Position numbers and translations under genes: made by a program. A stretch of 64,000 nt of DNA from Mesostigma viride (lineage: Eukaryota > Streptophyta > Mesostigmatophyceae > Mesostigmatales > Mesostigmataceae): positions 5,972,124 to 6,036,123 of the forward strand of contig RPFO01000065.1 of assembly GCA_009746045.1 (NCBI GenBank). The letters are read 5' to 3'. The notes under the pieces were generated by a model, which was given only the letters and a program-made list of their open reading frames with translations, ran no database searches and was not told the DNA's origin. Of the stretch, positions 1 through 9,899 are shown one piece after another (within the stretch, counting starts at the first letter, position 1; each line of letters starts with the position of its first letter).

Positions 1-752
1 AGGTGTGGATGAGATACCTTGGTTGGAGCTTGAGAAGCTCAAGGTCTTTCTCAATCATTACCCTGTATGTTTTTGCATCCCCAGAGAGGTTATTCTTGTT
101 CACCTTATATGCAGCAAGCCAGTTGAAACGTTCTACTGCTTCCATGTGGTTATTGGTAAGCACTAGCTGTTTCAGATCAGTGATAAAGGTAGGCCACTGT
201 TCAATGGCTGCTTCAGGTGTCAGGGTACGTTCCTGATAGGTTTGAATCAATGCTCTGATTGCAGGAGATGATTGATGGAATGTGGAGGAGGCCCTGAGAG
301 CCTTAAACTGATGTCTAAGGTTAAGACCTTCCATCCCATACTCCAAAGCAAAACAAATTGCTTAGCTTGTTCAACAGTGTGACCCTCAGGCAAGCCAGCA
401 ATATTGATTTTGGATTCCTTTTTATGAGGGTTAAACACACCTGTGAGAGGGGGGTTGGCCCTCAAGAAGCGTCGGTTGCTTGTTGCAGGCGGGTGGGGTC
501 CAGGTTGATGGTCCCCCGCTCATACCGCGACATCAGGGCGCGCAGGCCCTCGACAGTTTGCAGCTGGTTAGCTGTTAACTGCTGATCTTGCAACGAGGCC
601 AGCTGTGCCTGGAGAATGGCGAGCTGTTCCAGGACATCCCCGCTCCTTGGGGGGGCCTCAGCAGGTTGTTGGGTGCCTGTGGCACCTCTGCACCTCCCCC
701 CAGGGCCTCCTGGGGTCCTGGCCACCCCCCCTGGTTGGGGAGGGGGCCCCAA
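1..752 (-). pseudogene. gag of element Z, N-terminal and central part, open to window edge
   Basis: This is the capsid-type polyprotein of element Z. Reading leftward, the frame from 752 to 462 has a Gln/Leu-rich helical segment. The frame from 465 to 247 contains the motif GLPEGHT, which element B's gag also has (GLPEGHT near 15945). The frame at 240-1 contains AYKVNK, matching B near 16226. That similarity makes the assignment firm although no zinc knuckle is reached before the edge. A stop at 247-249 and frame changes near 465 and 300 break the gene. Confidence 0.65.
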
Positions 753-2147
753 CCCACAGGGCGAACCTGGGGTGGTGGGGGAGGGGGAGGGGGGGTCATG
801 GTGGCCCGGGGGGAGCCCGGGGGTGTCCGGGTAACCCCACTGGGTCCAGCCCCATCAGTGGAGGGGCGGGCAGGGGTGTCTGCCTCCGCTCTCCTCCTGG
901 CCTCCTCCCGCATGAGACGCTTCATCTCCTTGCGTACCTCATGCTCCCGGAGGGCTGCCTGAAAGGCAGCCTCATCCTCGGGTATGTCAGGGAGTGGTTC
1001 TCCCATGATCATAGCAGGCCGGACTGGACAGTCCGCCTCTTTGCCCTTCCTCGGCCCAGGGCCAGCAGTCCCTCCTTGTACTGCAGGGTTGGGGGGAGAG
1101 GGTTTCTTGCTGGTGGTTTCCAGCGGGGGGGCTTCTTCAGCTACCACCCCATGTTTGGCCAAGATGGCCTCCGTGACCCTGGCTTGGGTGATGGAGGACA
1201 TGGTTTTAAAGTGTGCTGACCGAGCAAGCTCGGCCAGGTCTTGACTGTCCGCATAGTCCATGGGATAGTCAGCATTTTTGAGGAGGTCACGTAACCGCTG
1301 GGTGGCCTCGCGGTACGCGTCCGCCATCGCCTGGTGGGTGGCCAGGCGACGGGCGGCCTCCTCTTCATATTCTTGCCGCTTAGCGGCGAGCCGAAAAGCC
1401 GCCTCTCGGCGGACCTCCCGGTCTCGCTGCCTCGCTCGGCGTTCTTCATTTGCCACCAGCGCGGCCTGCTCGACCGCCAGGAGCGCTGGGGTAAGATTGA
1501 TCTCAGTCTCCCCATCGGGGAGACTGGCAGTGTCGGATACCTCATCGTCGGACATTGGTTGTCCTCCGATGGGTTCCACAGGTTTACGCACCACCCGTGC
1601 GAGTTTAATGCTCTCCATGTCCTTCTTCTTGCGAAGAAGGGACGAGAGGTCGCCCAAACGTTAGCTCAATGTGGTTGTGTCCCTGGGCGAAAGGGACACG
1701 AATATCAGATGTGGCGGGACGAAAGGTAATCGTCCCGTCCGGTGCCACCGAGGCCGTCTGACGGGGCATACGCTCCCGAATAGTGGCAACGGGGGCCGGA
1801 CTGGGGAGCCTCAGTGGGGTTTACCACCGAGGTCTCCGCAGCCATGGCCGCGCCAGCCGTGGTTGCGGCTGGGGCGGCCGCCGGAGTCGAGGGTAAGCCG
1901 GTCCCCCGGGGGGAGCCGTCTCGGCCTCCGGCCTCTCAGGGGAGGGGGGTAGGTCGGTCGGCTTTGCAGCCGCCGTCCCCTCGTCCTGGCAACCATTGTG
2001 AGTCTTTTTGTTCTTTTTCTTTTTCTTGGAAATGGCCGCATCGCCAGCCGGCTTCTTGTTGTTGTCTTTGGGCATCCGCCGATCCTGCCCATCATCATCC
2101 TCGTTGTAGGTAAGCTTCTTAGCGACATTCTTGTTCGTGATAGCCAT
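575..2147 (-). pseudogene. ORF1 of element Z (charged, coiled-coil-like, frame-broken)
   Basis: ORF1 starts with ATG at 2147 and opens with a Lys/Asn-rich segment containing a run of five lysines. That frame stops near 1821, and a second frame (1657 to 575) carries most of the protein. The central part is a long Glu/Arg/Ala-rich stretch likely to form a coiled coil, followed by a Pro-rich tail with a run of eight prolines. A similar charged protein precedes gag in element B, including a short SITQ-containing motif. I recognise no catalytic motif, and the function is unknown; a structural or accessory gag role is an inference. At least one frameshift lies between 1657 and 1821 and another near 650, where the frame passes into gag. 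Confidence 0.55.
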
Positions 2148-2165
2148 GGTAGCAAATAAAATTCA

Positions 2166-2637
2166 AGTTAGAATGCGGTGGGATATATTGCTTGAGAACA
2201 CTGAATGCAATGAGCAATGAATGCTTGGTTCATTAGAAAATAGGTTTACCCTTTATCAACGTTCCTCTCACTGGCTGCGCCGCCAGTGACCGTTGGGTGC
2301 AGACCGTTGGCCCGAGGCCACACGATGACAGGTAGCCGTCTAGTCACTGCATCGTGCGATCACAGATCAATGCACGCTGCAGTACGGTCCCTATCTGGGA
2401 TACTCTAGTACCGTCCAATGACAGGACACTACGTATACTGGGTACTGACATCTGTCACGTGCCTCAGTACCCAAAGTACCTATCTAGGGAAACGTATGCG
2501 ACTCGACTAGCATTCCTATCTGCATAGCCCACGTGGTATCTATATTCACATACCAACGTAGGTTTACAAGGCTTATTCATACGTTGTATTCACAATGCCT
2601 TTGAGACTTAGTCTACAGCAAAGCATGGAGACTAACT
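2166..2637 (-). repeat. 5' LTR of element Z
   Basis: Bounded by AGTTAGAATG at the left and GACTAACT at the right, an inverted terminal pair AGTTAG/CTAACT of the kind seen on elements A, B and D. The ORF1 ATG (2147) follows only 18 bases after the LTR. No second copy lies in the window, so the limits come from the shared terminal motif and from the junction with A's LTR at 2638. Confidence 0.7.
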
Positions 2638-3292
2638 GCGATGTGTGAATGTGGTTGGAACGGAGCTTTGTTAAAATTGGATAATGTTACAGCGCTCACA
2701 CACTTGAGGCTTATACACGAGTTTGCCAAGTCAAGGCAACACACGTGAGGCGGGCTCGCAAGAGATGCCCAATTGGCACTGGCCTATTCTTTATTTACTT
2801 GTGCACTGTGCTTTGCTAATCCTGAGCAGCCTAGGAGGCCTGCTCAGTATTAACACTCCCGGTACAGTATTCACAACCTGTACAGCGCCCAGATCCTATA
2901 CAGTAGGTCTGCCATACAGGCACAGTGACCACAGAGTACAGTCACCAGAGTGATTATTGCATCTGCACCTAATAGTCCAGGACTAAGCCTGCGGTACCAA
3001 CAGACCACAGGTTAAGGTTCCTATTTCCTGCGTACGACGTATTAATCCAATACCGTCGTAGGTTCAGCACCTAATAATTCCTGTCAGCCCAGGAATTACT
3101 GTCGACCCCATATGTCGTCGGCAAATATTCACGCCCGACTTAGAAGAACAGCCGGCTCGCGCTCGATCGCGTGCGACCGGGAAGTCGGAACGCCATAACT
3201 TTCTTGATACTTGTCGGAATGAACTCGTTCCGGTGCCGCTGGAATCGCAGAGATATGCCGAATCAGCTACACGCCAATGCGCTTGGCGTTAA
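2638..3292 (-). repeat. 3' LTR of element A, truncated by insertion of element Z
   Basis: Positions 2638-2884 match 61231-61477 almost base for base (constant offset 58593, about two differences noticed). The inner end at 3292 reads GGCGTTAACT followed by a C/T-rich tract, which on the minus strand is a purine tract directly before the LTR start AGTTAACGCC; element C has the same arrangement. The left end of this LTR is cut off by Z. Together with the 5' copy (61185-61476), the full LTR would be about 700 bases with perfect ends AGTTAACG/CGTTAACT. Confidence 0.75.
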
Positions 3293-4045
3293 CTCCAATC
3301 CTTTCTTTTCTTGAGCTGTAGCAGCTCACACAAGTCTACATACAAACACACACAATGGGTACTGGACATCCTCCCCGACTGCAAGTCACAACCCTCTGGG
3401 CATGACAGCCAGCTTGGATTCCTTATTATATGTACATAGCACCCATACTGGTTCAGGAGCACAAACAAATTACAATGAGTCCCTATCCCTTCCCGGGAGG
3501 CTCGTTGTGTTACCCATGTACAAGAGGTTGGCCAACTGTGGCAGCCCATAGGTGTTCAGTGAAGAACTTGAGAAGTATGTACAACCTTCAGGACCTTAGG
3601 CGAAACCCCACAGATCACCCACAACAGCTCATCAGAAAACATTGCTGACCCCCAGACGGGAGTCGGCGCCGGTCTGCTGCCCCTTATCGAACCAGATACA
3701 ACATCTACGCGAAGCACATGCAAAACACAAGCTCCTATACTCATTCCAACCGTGGAAAATCAGGGGACCTGTCGCCACCTCACCAGCATGATGGATGGGT
3801 CAGCCAGTCCGTGAAACTCCGCCTTAATTAAGACGGCACCAGGGAATCGAACCCCGCCCACAAACCACAGATCTGGGGAAACCTCAGACTGAGATGAAAA
3901 CCCCTGAAAGACATCTCTCCATCAGAGACAATGTCAGACATTCCCACACCAGAGACATGTCTCACGCCTCAAGGTGTGCTCAGGATTATGTACAATCAAG
4001 CTCCCAGCCTGATATCCAGAGACTTAAGCACCCAGCTCTCAGCTT
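3293..4045 (-). other. Element A 3' untranslated region
   Basis: No convincing ORF lies between the end of A's RNase H (4046) and its 3' LTR. On the minus strand the last bases before the LTR form the polypurine tract (revcomp of 3293-3312), the expected plus-strand primer. The rest shows nothing recognisable. Confidence 0.55.
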
Positions 4046-4711
4046 TTAGACAGATAGACCAACTTGACAGTCAGCATTCATGAGCTTCCTCAGTACATTG
4101 TACTGGGCTGGGGCCTTGTGTGGCAGCTTGGTCAATGCATCAGCAGGGTTCTCCTCGCCAGGGATATGCTTCAAGTCAACCAACCTGGCCAACTCCTTCA
4201 GCAACAAATAATCCAGATCCCGGCTCCTGGCCAGCTGCTTGTGAACAAACTGGACCATACCCATGCTGTCTGTTAGCAACAACGTCTCCATCTGCAAGGA
4301 CCAAGGGGTAACTGAAGCCAGCTCCAGGATTAACTCCTTTATGTACAAGCTGGACTGGATCCCCTCGCATATGGCCCTGCATTCTGCCACATCTGAACTG
4401 ATACAGACCCTCTTCTGCAGTCTGCTGTACCAGCTGAACAAACTTGCCCTGCTCTGATAAAAAGCAAACAGAGCAGCAGATCTCCCCCTGACCTTGGTAA
4501 CCTGGCGAGCATCCATGGAACTGTCAACAAAGATCTCCAAGGTGATAGGCTGGGCAAAGTCAATCCCAGACAAAATCAGATCAGGGGTACTCTCCACCAG
4601 TCGGGCTATGACTCGAGGCTTCTCATCCTCAAGCACATCATCAGGCATTCTGCTATGGACCATCAAAGACGGACCACAGATGCTGGCAAACCAGGCCCAC
4701 ATGCCTCTCAA
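4046..4711 (-). pseudogene. RNase H domain of element A
   Basis: This is the C-terminal part of the Copia-type pol polyprotein. The expected acidic residues can be seen in order: DSSMD (first Asp), SSDVAECRA (Glu), LTDSMGM (third Asp) and NPADALTKL near the C-terminus (fourth Asp). DLDYLLLKE in between is shared with elements B, C and D. RNase H would degrade the RNA strand during reverse transcription. It is in a different frame from the RT piece at 4756-5193, so a frameshift lies at 4711-4756. Length and motif order match the intact C copy, so this is a recently broken gene. Confidence 0.85.
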
Positions 4712-4755
4712 TTACTCAGGTCCTGCAGCCTGGGTGATCTTCTCTGGCAAGGCCT

Positions 4756-5566
4756 TCACATTATGGTCTGTTTATAATCTCCTCCAGCCTGAAGCCTGAT
4801 ACTCCACTCCCCATCCCTCCTGAACAGGGTAGCCTGCATTCCACAGAACACTACAGGCTTGTTGGGCTCCTGCCACAGCTCCTTGCCCAGTGAAAACTTG
4901 CCACTGATGACAGGAATAAACTTCTTCAGCCAGGTCGTGGGGGCTAGCAAATGCAGATCATCTCCATGCAAACTAGCATACACTGGCAGACCCTCCCATT
5001 GGGCCAGCAACAAACAGGGATCAACTGAAGATACTCTCAAGCCACACTCACTGATCAGAGCTTCCTGCAGCGTGAGTCTCCAGATGATAGGGCTCGACCT
5101 GAGTCCTTCCAGGCCCTTCAGAATAACCAGGAAATGTTGATGCAGCTCCAGCTTCCAGATAGCAGGCACCTCAACATGCACAGTAAGGCTCATCCTGCTT
5201 CCACACTCTCCTGGCCACTTCTGGATCAGATTTTAAAAATGCCCTCTTGAAGTCCAGCAGCACTGATGACATAGCTGCTCCCCTGTTCAGCAACCCCACG
5301 TAGAGACATAGCAAAATTCTCCATGTGTCGTGTAACATCCCTGGCGTGTACAGCTCCTCTCCTGGCAGACTCCCCGTGCCGTGATACTCATTCAGGACAG
5401 GCCTGACATGGGGCACTGATACCTCATCCACAACCTTCCTCTTCAGCACAAATCTCAAAGCAAGCTTCCTTGATGCTGGGGGACGCCTGTCTGTTGGTGC
5501 AGCACACTCAAACTGCAACCACTCCTCCAATGCCTTGGAGAAGGCGAGCTTCCAAGCCTCAAACAA
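4756..5566 (-). pseudogene. Reverse transcriptase of element A (two frames)
   Basis: This is the RT domain in two overlapping frames, 5171-5566 (N-terminal) and 4756-5193 (C-terminal), with a frameshift near 5190. Motifs in order are LRFVLKRK, HVRPVLNEYHGTG, ELYTPGMLHDTWRILL, LLDFKRAFLK (first catalytic Asp), GLRSSPIIW and SLHGDDLHLL (catalytic Asp pair). Canonical Ty1/Copia RTs have YVDD at the last box; this family has HGDD. The domain lies directly downstream of the PR-like domain, with no integrase between them. Confidence 0.85.
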
Positions 5567-5608
5567 AGTAGGCGATCGAGCTCATCTCTTGGACTAGCTG
5601 GTCATATG

Positions 5609-6178
5609 TCAAAGGAGATGTGCAGCAAGGCTCCTGTGAGTTATGCCAATACTGCTGGGGTGCAACACAGCTGGAATCACCAAACTGGCTGCTGGGGGCA
5701 CCTCCCCTTCATCCCATTTTACACCCTTGACCGGCTTGGCCCTGCACCTGATTGGAAATGTTGTCCTGAAATTTTCTAGGGGAATCATCCCCCAGCCATC
5801 TCTTCTCAGAGCTGTAGTAGCTCTGATAGAAATCCCAGGATTGCCCAGAAAATTCTGACCCAAAATCACGGGGCCATCATAGTCCTCTAGTAGGACAAGG
5901 AAGGTCACATCCACACCCATGACAGGGGCAGTAACCTCTCCCAACACCCTTAGATGCGTCCTACCACTGAAATCAGACACCCAGGGGCAACTTGGTTCAC
6001 CGACCAGCAGTTCTTCTGTATGCTGAGGTCCCATGACAGAAACCTGTGCATTGGTATCTATTTCCATGGCAGCTACCTCAGGTTCATCCAACTGGACAAG
6101 CTTGGACACCTTAGGCTCCTTCTTGGCTCTTTGCAAAGCCTGTACAATATCTGATAGACACACACCCCTAGGCCTGGT
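5609..6178 (-). pseudogene. Retropepsin-like domain of element A, located between INT and RT
   Basis: The piece carries LSDIVQALQ and KVSKL in its linker, then IDTNAQVSV (position of the catalytic D-T/S-G), WVSDFSGRT, and VILGQNFL near the end, the usual hydrophobic-ILG box of retropepsins. The order and spacing fit an aspartic protease fold, but the Gly after Asp-Thr is Asn. The upstream sequence is interrupted at 6174-6178 by the insertion of element B; the matching end is at 57395-57399, directly after the integrase of the same element. A has therefore the order gag-INT-PR-RT-RH. The INT and PR frames differ by one across the repaired junction, so a frameshift is also present here. Confidence 0.75.
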
Positions 6179-6565
6179 AGTTAGTCTAAGTCTCCCGCCT
6201 GTAGCCTAAGTGGACACGTGCCAGCACCGCCGGCGCCCAATTGGGTACTGGGACGGTGCTGGACTAGAGCAGTCGTGGCATGGACACGTGGCTAGACTCA
6301 GTATGTGATGAGCCGGTACCTCAGTACCGGGACTGTAGTTGTCATGTTAGGACTGACTAGATCAGGTTGTAACTGATAGGCTAGTCCGTCCAGGATCAGT
6401 AAGTTAGGCTTAACTTACGCAAAGTCTGGTCAGCCGCAAGTGACGGCTGACCAGCGGTATATGTGCCATTCTATCCTAATGCCAAGGTGTCTCGTCGTCT
6501 CCACACTGGCCATTTGGCATCGTTTGCGTGCACTGAGTTTCCCAAGCTCTCAGCCTGCACTAACT
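6179..6565 (+). repeat. 5' LTR of element B
   Basis: 387 bases, AGTTAGTCTAAG...GCACTAACT, nearly identical to 57007-57394. The ends AGTTA/TAACT are an inverted pair rather than the usual TG/CA. TSD CTGGT precedes it. Confidence 0.85.
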
Positions 6566-6666
6566 TGCATTAAAAAGCACTCCGTGAGGTGTGCATTTTG
6601 ACGACGAGCGTTCAAGCGTTCATTTCGCGAAAACCCATTTCCTTTTCTACCCATTTTTTCGGTAAA

Positions 6667-7430
6667 ATGTCTTCGAACCCAAACAGCAACAAGGGTAAGG
6701 CTCCGATGCGGGCCAGGAGCAGGTCTAGCTCGCCGACGTCCTCGTCTTCGGGGACGTCCGACTCTGAGCTCGCTGCTCAGAAGGAGATCGAGCGGGCGGC
6801 TCGTAGCTTCAATCAGTCCATGGAGGCTGATCCTTCGACGTCGGGGACGTCTTCCTCGGGCCATTGGTCTGAGGGCTCCTACAGCAGCGTTGTGCTGCGC
6901 GTGCCCCTGTATCCGCAGGGGCGGGGATCCACGCCTGTGGTCAACAGGCCGAGGGGTCCTCCTTACGCCCCGACAGCTGCAGCGGCGGGGGCGGGACCTT
7001 CGGCACCTCCAGCAGAGGAGGAGTCCATGGAGCTGTATGGGCTTCAGCCTGGTTCCTCAGCCGAGGAGCAGGACGACGCTCGTTCGCGGCAGGTGGCCGC
7101 GGATGAAGGCCTAGCTCGGGCGATGGCTGAGCGCGAGGAGCGGGAGCTTCGGCGCGCGGACACGCACGCTCGTGCACGCGCCCAGCAGCGGGCGGATGCA
7201 GAGAATGTGCGTCGGGCGTTGTTTCGCAGTGATGTGGCTTCTGGCGAGGAGCAGTTTGAGGTGATGCGTCGGGGGGACCTTGCCTGTTTTAAAAGCCTGC
7301 GTCGGTCTCGTGAGCCGACGGTACACCTAGGTGTACATCAGGAGTCGGAGTACTCTTTGACAGGTCCGTCGGGGGCATCTGCTGAGGACGAGATCCTCAT
7401 GACCCCGGCAATGGTGGCGCGGGAGCGGGA
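6667..7430 (+). pseudogene. ORF1 of element B, 5' part (interrupted by CACTA-1)
   Basis: The ATG at 6667 begins about 100 bases after the LTR; an upstream in-frame codon at 6589 is possible but less likely. The protein opens with a Ser/Arg-rich, basic, low-complexity N-terminus, then Pro/Ala-rich and Glu/Arg-rich segments. Translation runs up to GCGCGGGAGCGGGA at 7430, where CACTA-1 starts. Skipping the transposon and one TSD copy continues the same frame at 14976. The function is unknown; the position and charge pattern match ORF1 of Z. Confidence 0.65.
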
Positions 7431-7440
7431 CACTAGGAAG

Positions 7441-7990
7441 GGGGGTGTGACATTTTGTGATATTTTGTGACATATCACGTGACATTTTGTGATGTGGATG
7501 TGACAAAATGTGACACTTTGTGATTTTTTGTGACAAAACTGTGATATTCTGTGACATTTCGTGACAAATCATGTGATAAAACCAGCATATTCTGTGATTA
7601 TCTTTGTGACAAAAACAAGGAAATTATCACAAAATATCAATATCACGACTTGACAAAACGCACTGACAAAATCCGTGACATTATCACTGATATATCACGA
7701 AAAAAAGGGTGACAAATCCGTGACATTATCACTGATACATCACGAAAAAAAGGGTGACAAATCCGTGACATTATCACTGATATATCAGGAAAAAAGGGTG
7801 ACAAAATCCGTGACATTGTCACTGATATATCAGGAAAAAAGGGTGACAAAATCCGTGACATTGTCACTGATAAATCTAGGGAGAAAACAGTGACATAAAA
7901 CCACGGGCGATCATGACATATCACACAGATATATCGTGACATGTCACACAGATATATCAGAACACATTCCAAAGCAAAACGGATGAAAAG
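7441..7990. repeat. Left subterminal repeat array of CACTA-1
   Basis: Many copies of short units such as TGTGACATTTTGTGA in both orientations. These are followed at about 7664-7880 by five tandem units of roughly 52 bases that each contain CCGTGACATT and TCACTGAT. Subterminal arrays are the usual transposase-binding regions of CACTA elements; the binding role here is inferred. Confidence 0.75.
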
Positions 7991-8321
7991 CACGCCTCGC
8001 GATTTCTTTATTACAAATATAAAGATAAATGTAACAGATCTTCATTCTTCATTCTTGATTCTTCATTCTTCAACAGTGATTATCGATCAGTGACAATTTG
8101 CAAACGCCGGCTTGGCGCTTGTCGTTGCGTGACAGAAATCTCGGAATGTTCCTGGAATGCATTAAAAAACGCACATGCGCAAGAAACATGAACGGATGGT
8201 TGGTGTCAATTGTCTCATCTGCCACCGCACCCTAGTAACCAATTCATGAACAAGAAAGCGCTCGGTATAGATCAAGAAAACAAAAACAAACATGCGCAGC
8301 CGTAGTGCCTAGATGACGATG

Positions 8322-9899
8322 TCAAGTGGACGACGACGAGGAGGCCGGCACCTTGTCTCCCTGTGAGCAGAAAAAAAAGGCAAGTTTAAACACTCAAGAT
8401 GTGTCATAGCCTTTCACAGCCTCGATCAATAGAAATGTTGCACATCAAAATCAACGTGTTGCCTAGAACATCCTTGAATGGGTTTCAAGAACAGCAAGGC
8501 GGCCTCCCCTGCCCGCAAACTCATAATCCCAGTGTTTACAACCCCCTCATGAGGGGGTTGTAAAATTGCAATCACTCATTAAAAAATAATAATAGTAATA
8601 ATATCCCAGTTTCACACACTGCCCAGTCATAAATAATCCCAGGTTCTGACAGCCCCCGCTCAGCCCACTCATGAACAACCCAGTTTAGACCCCCCCACTC
8701 ATACACTATCCCAGTTTCCCACAGCCCCCACTCAGCCCACTCTGACATAAACCACCCCAGTTTAGACCCCCCTCTCATAAATAACCCCAGTTTCCCACAG
8801 TCACCACTCAGCCACCCATAAACCACCCAGTTTCCAACCCGCCCCCCCTCATAAATAATCCCAATGGTTTTCAACCCCCTCAATCAGTAATCAAAAACAA
8901 AAAAATCCCACTTTTCACACACTGCCTGCTCATAAATAATCCCAGTTTATGACAGCCCCTGCTCAGCCCACTCATAAACAATCCAGTTAAATACAACCCC
9001 CCACCCACACATTATCCCAGTTTCCCACAGCCCCACTCAGCCCACTCTGACATAAACCACACCAGTTTAGACCCCCCCTCTCATAAATCCCCCAGGTTCC
9101 TACAGCCCCCCACTCAGCCCACTCATAAACCACCCATGCAGTTTACAACCTCCCCCTCATGTTAACCCCAGTTCTCCACAGCCCCCGGGGGCTATGAAAA
9201 ACGAGTGCGCCACTCAGCCACCTCAAATGCCACCGAGTTTACAGTCCCCCCCCCCCCCCCATAAATAATCCCAAGTGTTTACAACCTCCTCAACCAGTTG
9301 TTAAAAAAAAAAAAAAACAGTTTCACACACTGCCCACTCATAAATAATCCCAGTTTCCGACAGCCCCCGCCCAGCCCACATAAATAACGCGGCTAACAAC
9401 CCCCCAACAGCCCCCGCTCAGCCCACTAAAAAACAACCCAGTTTACAGCCCCTCCACTCATAAATAACCCCAATTTCCCACAGCCCCCACTCTGCCCACT
9501 CATGAACTACCCCTGTTTGCAACCCCCCAAATCACACCACTCATAACCATGTCCAGGTTTACAACCCCACCCACTCCTGAGACTTACTTCAGGGGTTGCA
9601 TGGGAGACATCGGCCGCCTTTCTGGCTGCAATCATTGCCTCCTTCTTGGCAAGGAGCGCGGCCAGCGCCGCCTCTACCGAGGCCATGTCTTCATCTGCTC
9701 TTTGCGCAGGCAACATGGATGATGGCACCGATGCTGTGGCGGTTGTTGAAGGGAGTGCTGTCGGGGGCAGGATTGTCGGCGCTGCCGGCGGTGGTGGTGC
9801 TGCTGCAGGCCGCTTTGCGAGCTTCGTGCACGGCTGCACTCTTGGATCGGCAGCGCTGCGTTTCTCTCGGCGTGAACCGGCCTTCACTACGCTTCCCAT
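8322..9899 (-). CDS. Small two-exon gene inside CACTA-1 (unknown function)
   Basis: Exon 1 is 9588-9899: ATG at 9899, Lys/Arg-rich N-terminus, a Pro/Ala-rich middle, then a short Ala/Lys helix. It ends at GAA followed by a consensus donor GTAAGT. A good acceptor (pyrimidine tract plus CACAG) lies at 8361-8370. The exon after it, 8322-8360, continues in frame for 12 codons, ends in a run of five serines and Thr, and stops with TGA. The predicted protein is about 116 aa. The intron contains the C-rich minisatellite at 8527-9586. An AATAAA and a TGTAA (the chlorophyte-type polyadenylation signal) occur on the minus strand near 8005-8018. The splice sites are predicted by eye, and the start could lie further upstream. 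Confidence 0.45.
8527..9586. repeat. C-rich degenerate minisatellite in CACTA-1
   Basis: About 1 kb of imperfect tandem units of roughly 65-75 bases. Recurrent words are CATAAATAATCCCAGTTT, CCCACAGCCCCC and CTCAGCCCACTC. It includes a run of about 14 C at 9247-9260 and an A-run at 9303-9317. The strong strand asymmetry (C-rich on plus) fits the intron of the small gene above. Confidence 0.75.

Larger units (their letters stand above)
1..2637 (-). mobile_element. Copia-like element Z, 5' part (LTR, ORF1, gag), runs off left edge
   Basis: This is the 5' end of a minus-strand LTR retrotransposon of the same family as elements A-D. Its 5' LTR (2166-2637) abuts the sequence at 2638 that belongs to A's LTR, so Z is inserted in A's 3' LTR. 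The 5 bases at 2638-2642 (GCGAT) are the expected right-hand TSD, but the partner lies outside the window. Coding begins at an ATG at 2147 and passes leftward through ORF1 into gag, with several frame changes. INT, PR, RT and the 3' LTR are off-window. Family membership rests on gag similarity to element B and on the AGTTAG...TAACT LTR ends. Confidence 0.8.

Noticed and set aside
588-1664. Plus-strand ORFs of 100-200 codons opposite Z's ORF1
   Set aside because: They are reverse-strand shadows of the GC-rich ORF1 and lack domain character.
7664-7880. Regular 52-base repeats resembling a CRISPR array
   Set aside because: The units are tandem without unique spacers and lie just inside a CACTA transposon end; the DNA is eukaryotic.
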